NCBI GenBank assembly: GCA_963693365.1
Contig: CAVNZM010000009.1
Coordinates: 6,138,001 to 6,202,000, forward strand
DNA: 64,000 nucleotides
Direction: 5' to 3'
Source of the DNA: Amoebidium appalachense
Taxonomy: Eukaryota > Ichthyosporea
Part shown: positions 58,236-64,000 of the stretch, piece after piece
Layout of the letters: every line of letters begins with the position of its first letter
How positions within the stretch are numbered: the stretch's first letter is position 1
Position numbers and translations under genes: made by a program
Notes under the pieces: generated by a model
What the model saw: only the letters and a program-made list of their open reading frames with translations
Database searches by the model: none
Told to the model about the DNA's origin: nothing

Positions 58236-59147
58236 TCTTTTAATAAGTCAGAGGTTCTGGCTATTAGTTAGGTACCTGGTACGAATAATTGCTTGTGGGT
58301 CGCGGACCACAACATGAACAAAGGAACTGAACAGACAGCCAATGAAAAATAGTTCATGCGCAGCAAGAGAGCCACTCGCTGCTTGACAAGTCTCATATTT
58401 TTCTGACAGCACCTGTGACTTTTCATCAATCGTCTACAATATAATCTAGTCACCGAAGGTCGAAGTGACCGAGCAGCCTCAGTTTGAGCTTCTACATCAA
58501 GACATATTCGATAAAAATGTCGTTAATAAAAAACAGCTGCAGCCTAAAGTTTAGAAGAAGTTGCTTGAAGGATATGCGCTTTGTCTTCTAGTTGCCCAGG
58601 AAAGCTCTTGATGCCTCCGGAGACTCATCCCCAAGCCCAGAAGTTATTTTTGGATGACCCAATCGTTGTGACGGCATTTCTTTTTGTTTGGGCGTCCGCC
58701 ACCTGTACCCTCTCACACACGGCCCTCTGAATTCGAAAAGTTCAGCCCTGGCCGTGACCCTCTGGAAAGTGGGCGAAGATGTGACCAAGAGTCAGGAAAT
58801 TTTTGGAAAAAAAAATTGTCAATAGTGAAGAGACTTTGAAGATTTAATAGAGACATATAAATATATATGTAATGGCCAGTAAATACTGCTGGAAGCCGTA
58901 TCTATAAAAGCAAAGGCTTTTTTCCACAGCTTACGATGTACAGACACATTATATTCAAACATACCATTGGTTATTTATCATAACATTATATAAGCCACAT
59001 TAAGCGAAGTAAATTTTCCATCCACATTACGGTGTGTGCCGGAGGGTTTTCAGTGGAAGTTCCGGACTGCGGACTTGGTTGATTGACCAGTGTTGTTTTT
59101 TTCAAGTTCAAAAGTTCGTGACCTTGCCTCCCCTACACAACGCAAAC
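58236..59147. other. Upstream region of the sirtuin gene
   Basis: Mostly single-copy, A/T-rich in 58800-59030. No clear TATA box in register was chosen. No other gene was seen. Confidence 0.4.
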
Positions 59148-59939
59148 ATGGCTCGCTCTCATACGCACAAGCAAGCATACAGGTGTCCTAGCGGCGGGAT
59201 TCGCAATGAGCCAAGTGCGATTCCCACGGCCGCGACCCCTCTCCATGACTTGGCCGGAAAGCTGGCGACTGGAAAATACAAGAACGTAGTGGTTCTGTGT
59301 GGCGCCGGCATAAGGTAGGTCACCGGGGAGGACGGGGCACTGGGGAGAGGGAGGAAGGGGAGTGGGGTGAGGGGGGGGGGGGAGAGGGGGCGAAGGGAGA
59401 AGTGAGGGAGGGGAAATATCATGGTGCGCTTGTTTTTCATCAACCTCGAGGAGAGAAGAGGGGGAAGAAGACTGAGCTATATGCAAGTGCGCTCTTACGG
59501 TTTGCTGTTTCTCTATTTGAATCTAGTTTTAGGGCTCTTTCAACTTCTTTCTGTGACCGGAACGAGGACACCCTTTCTTGAAACTGGTGAATAATTATTA
59601 AACGTTACAAAGAATTGGCTTCTATTTTTTTAAAAAAATTGTGCGCTTTTGCCGGCACTCACCTAAGTTGCAAACAGTACCGCATCTGGCATACCGGACT
59701 TCCGTTCTGCGGCCGGGCTGTACAACCAGCTGCAGGACTTCAAGCTGGATAAACCAACCGACATGTTTGACATTGATTTCTTTCGAAAGGATCCCAAGCC
59801 CTTTTTTACGCTCGGTCAGTACTCATGTTACTACCACTCAACACCACCGCAGATGCACCTACGCGCGCGCACGCGTGCACACACACACACAGCGTGCGCG
59901 CGCGACCCGTGAACATGTTCTCTCGTGCCCATCTGCCCC

Positions 59940-59982
<43 letters not shown>

Positions 59983-60182
59983 ACCACCACCACCACAAGC
60001 AACACCCCTAGGTGCACACACACACACACACGCTGCCGACATGTATACACATACATATCCTGAACGAGTGATCAACGCATCACCCTGCATTTTCGAAAGG
60101 CATGCACAAGTGTACGTGCGTGCAGGCATCCGTGGAACTGGTGTATGAGTCGTTGAAGAAACTGAATGTTGTGGCTGCTTAT

Positions 60183-60220
<38 letters not shown>

Positions 60221-60535
60221 CAGCACAATACTCGCGCTGCATCACAACGGCACAAGGCCAGGTGGACATACGTGTCCACAAGCTCAGGCACGCACCGTGC
60301 ACATGCACAAGTATGTGTGTATGCTCTTACGAAAGTATACACAGACATACACAGGCATGCACCCTAACGCAAACATGCACACTTCTGTGGTACATACTTG
60401 TGCTTTCACATACTTGCGTGATGCCACATGCATACACACACGTACCAGCATTTGCACAAGCACACACGCCCGTACAACACACGTACACACACACTACTTC
60501 CCCACCCACACAGACACGCACACCACTTACCCTTC

Positions 60536-60574
<39 letters not shown>

Positions 60575-61647
60575 CCCACACACACACACACACACACAGC
60601 AAAGCGCCTGTACCCAGGCAGCTACCTGCCAAATGCAGCACACTACTTTCTGCGTCTTCTTCATGCGAATGGTTCTCTGCTACGCGTCTACACACAGAAC
60701 ATTGACGGCCTGGAGAAAAGTACGTTTTCTTGTGGGGTGTGTGTGTGAGTGTGAGTGTGTGTGTGTGTTTGTGTGTGTGTGTGCGCATGCGCGTGCGTGT
60801 GTGCCTCGCTTGTAGAGCTGGGCATTTGTTTTCCCCCTTTTTTTTTTTTTTTTTTTTTTTTTTTGGTGTGTGTGTGGGGGGGGGGGGGGGGGGGGGGGGG
60901 TAATATGTGTGTCTGTGTATCTGGTGGGTACACCTGTGCAATCCAACTGCATGCTGTATAGATACACCCCACCACCACCCTACGGTGTGCACCGTTTCAG
61001 ATGAATCCACCCGGGTAGCATTTGATACTCCCTCCAATACTATTTACCATATTCATCTCTTCGCTAGTGTCTGGATAGGCCGTGTGGTTCTTCGTGCACC
61101 TAGTTTATTGCTATATTAATTAAAGTACACCTCCCCTGCCCACCATATAAGAGCTGGTAGGGGGCCGTTTTAACTGTCTCGCATATATCTCCCTATTCAG
61201 TGTCCTCCATTCTAGCACCTCACTACTGCACGTATATCTTCCTCTCCAGTATCCTACCTGAAAATTCTACCATAACTCTGCACTATCTCACGGATGTCTT
61301 CCTATCCAGTGCCCAACTTTTACAGCCAACATTTCACTATCTCACGTGTATCTCCCCTTTTTCAGTGTCTGGCCTCAGCAGCAACATCCTCATTGAGTCA
61401 CACGGCACGTTTGCCTCTGCCCACTGCACGAAATGCCATAAGGAGGTCAACCCCACGGCAGTTAAAGAGGCGATATTTGGCAACGAGATACCTCACTGCA
61501 CCGACCCGAAATGCAATGTGGGTGTTCTTTAACAGGATTGCATCTACATATGCATGCAGGGATTTTTTTTTCTTTTTAAAAAGAATCTTCCACACATGCG
61601 AAGACCATTTAGGAGAAAATTTATCTACACACGGACAGTCTTTTTTT

Positions 61648-61686
<39 letters not shown>

Positions 61687-61792
61687 ATGAAAACCTGTCT
61701 GCTTTGCTTTTATACTACCCTTGTTCAGCATCTGCACTCTTTCTTTGTACCTTATAACAGATGCAAACGCAGCCCCCCCCCCCCCCCCCCCC

Positions 61793-61853
<61 letters not shown>

Positions 61854-62464
61854 TATAACAACAAGAAGAAGAGGAAGAGAGAGAGATAGGGAGGGAGGGA
61901 GGGAGAAAGAGAGAGAGAGAGGGAAGGAGGGACGGGGGGGGGGGGGGGGGGGGGGGAGAATGAGGGAGGTAGACTTCTCCTGCTCACAACCACTAACCCC
62001 ATCTACATTTTGCACCTGATTCTAACCATGTTTTTACCCAACCATGTACAGGGGATCGTCAAACCCGACATCACCTTTTTCGGTGAGGCTCTTCCACGCA
62101 AATTTCAAAAAACGATCGCAGGTGATTTGAAAAAATGCGACCTTCTCATCGTAATGGGCACATCTCTAAAAGCCCAACCTTTTGCCAGCCTCCCTGGAAA
62201 AGTCGGAAAAAACGTTCCCCGCCTGCTCATAAACAACGAAAAAGTGGGTCCTTTCGTCTCTCTCAACGGACACTATGTTCCTCCCCCGTCCGGTGTTGTT
62301 ATGGAGGGGGTGAGTGTGGGTACGCCCGAGGATTTGCTGACGACTAAGGTGGCGGGGCTGTCACTGAAGAATGAGGGTGCTGGTGGGGCGAAAAGGGTGA
62401 CGTGCGATGTTCCTGAGGAGGTAAACCTCTCTATCTTTCTCTCTCTCTCTCTCTCTCCCCCCCC

Positions 62465-62495
<31 letters not shown>

Positions 62496-62820
62496 ACATT
62501 ATGCACACTCTTTGTGTGGTTTGCGCGCTGCATTATTTTGTTTGCTATGAATATGTACTTCGCGCTCTCACGCATTTGCCCCCCCCCCCCCCCCCCCAAA
62601 AAAAAAAAAAAAAAAAAAAAAAAAACACCATAACTCCCAACACAAGACAAGACACACATGCATGATCGATCACAGAGACACACAAACACACGCACACACG
62701 CACACACGGACACACGCGCACGCGCACACATGCATATCAACGGACCCGCACGACCACACACAGACACACACACACGAAGCACGCACACAAACAAACCTGC
62801 ACATGCGATTGTGCACATAT

Positions 62821-62872
<52 letters not shown>

Positions 62873-63067
62873 GAACCGACTGCTTGCATACACGGGTAGG
62901 CGTGTCTGAATCCTTGCCAACAATTGCACAAGACCTACAGAGTTTGCAGTGTTCTGCGTGTGTGCACACGGTCTGGTTTCCCGATATCCAGCCACTTTTT
63001 TTTTTTTTTTTTTAACTTCCCGAGGTTTTTTTTTGGGGGGGGGGGTTGGGTTGAATTTCTGGTCCCA

Positions 63068-63112
<45 letters not shown>

Positions 63113-63288
63113 AACGTCCCTGTTTGTGCCTCTCCCCACCCTTCTTAATTTTCTTCTTTTTTCTTTTTTTTTTTCCCTGCCCTTTCCCTCCTCCTCATTT
63201 TCTGGTTTTTCATGTGCAGGGAGCCAGTGCTCTTCCCCATTCCACTGAAATTGTCGCCAGGGTGGATGTCACGCGTGTTGGCCTGTAA
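59148..63288 (+). CDS. Class I sirtuin (SIR2 family NAD-dependent deacylase), six exons
   Basis: Exons: 59148-59314, 59678-59814, 60600-60719, 61366-61517, 62052-62420 and 63220-63288, about 337 residues, all GT-AG and in phase. The start is the first in-frame ATG. The NAD-binding GAGIS is split by the first intron and followed by [10 protein letters not shown]. Later come YTQNIDGLE, the catalytic histidine in [11 protein letters not shown], a zinc site with paired cysteines (CTKC and CTDPKC), [21 protein letters not shown] and RLLINNEK. The order and spacing match SIRT2/SIRT3-type class I enzymes. The sequence shows no clear compartment signal. The C-terminus is uncertain: TAA at 63286-63288 overlaps a perfect donor (CCT|GTAAGT), so the gene may continue. 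Confidence 0.93.
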
Positions 63289-63712
63289 GTGCCCACCGCT
63301 TTACTTCCTTGCAACCGGGCATGGTTGCTCTGTGTCGTGCATCTGTAGGCACATACACATTTTTCGCTGCACTGCATTAGTTTGCACATACATCTGCACC
63401 GTTTTGCTCACCTTGCTTGCATAAGCAACCCTGCTCGTCTTTGATCAAGACGGGTTGACCCGCCCAAGTTCAGTTGATGCTGCTGTCTGAGTTGGAGCGT
63501 CGTATATACACGGGCTAAGGGGTCGAAACTCAGACACAATTGATGACTTGGGTCCTCCCTGAGGATGGGCTCTGCTTATGACGCATACTGTGCACATGGC
63601 TGATGTTGCATACTTGAATGTTTGCCTTTGCATGTGTCCTGCACCATGCTTCTCGTCGTGTATGCGTACTTCGTACCGTGTTCCGCATTCAAACCCCCCC
63701 CCCCCCCCCCCT

Positions 63713-63762
<50 letters not shown>

Positions 63763-64000
63763 ACCCTCCTCTCTCGCTCTCTCTATCCCTCCACCCCCCT
63801 CCCCTCTTCTCCCCCCCCCTCCCCCCCCCCCCTCCCCCCCTCCTCTACTCCCCGCCTTGATGGGCGGATGTGAACACGCAAAACCCCCGCACACCCTCAC
63901 GACCCGTAAATCAACACAGTCACGCCACTACCTGTACCACCAAAACACAAGTACAACTCCGCACGCACACACAATGAACACATAGGCGTAAAAGCATGGA
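63289..64000. other. Downstream of the sirtuin; S1 copy and microsatellites
   Basis: Holds the S1 copy at 63541-63692, a C-run then (CA)n at 63694-63760, and C-rich DNA to 63855. No further sirtuin exon was identified. Confidence 0.5.
63541..63692 (-). repeat. S1 dispersed repeat, near-complete copy (minus)
   Basis: Read as given it runs GATGACTTGGGTCCTCCCTG, GATGGGCTCTGCTTATGACG, TGTCCTGCACCATGCTTCTC, CGTACCGTGTTCCGCATTC and then poly-C followed by (CA)n. It is the closest match to 5785-5955. Confidence 0.88.

Overview
The window is nuclear DNA from a eukaryote, and I cannot place it in a lineage. Four genes of conserved eukaryotic families can be read only by joining exons across GT-AG introns. 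From left to right they are NPRL2 (5' end outside the window), a LicD/fukutin-type protein, the mitochondrial GatB subunit, and a class I sirtuin. A fifth gene, for an orphan protein of about seven membrane segments, has one intron. Introns and intergenic DNA are packed with (CA/GT)n, (GA/CT)n and long runs of C or G. In the GatB gene about 1.44 kb of identified coding sequence is spread over 13.5 kb.

Layout. 1-4357 (+): NPRL2. 4358-7024: repeat-rich spacer. 7025-9943 (-): orphan multi-pass membrane protein. 9944-15206: spacer, then a tandem array of about 1.04-kb units that carry a tRNA-derived SINE, two solo LTRs with target-site duplications and a second dispersed repeat. 15207-25300: mostly non-genic, with a decayed reverse transcriptase, a 184-bp satellite, two exons of an unknown gene and a long inverted-repeat element. 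25340-27847 (+): LicD gene. 27848-30549: spacer. 30550-44049 (-): 17 recognised exons of GatB. 44050-50438: spacer with paired CRE palindromes and a possible Cys/Ala-rich gene. 50444-57211 (+): a complete Ty1/copia retrotransposon with two 925-bp LTRs that look identical. 57217-59147: repeats and sirtuin upstream DNA. 59148-63288 (+): sirtuin. 63289-64000: a dispersed repeat copy and microsatellites.

The genes do not form a pathway. NPRL2 belongs to the GATOR1 complex that restrains TORC1, GatB to mitochondrial Gln-tRNA synthesis, the LicD protein probably to secretory-pathway glycan or phosphosugar modification, and the sirtuin to NAD-dependent deacylation.

The most unusual structure is in the non-coding DNA. 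Many splice acceptors sit at the end of (CA)n tracts and some donors open into (GT)n tracts. A dispersed short repeat abuts poly-G/poly-C. About 19 compound homopolymers show one fixed polarity, C-run then A-run. One minisatellite grows out of an exon-intron boundary. A partial copy of a GatB exon lies inside the next intron. Several otherwise intact reading frames are broken by a small length change in a homopolymer, which may be assembly error or real.
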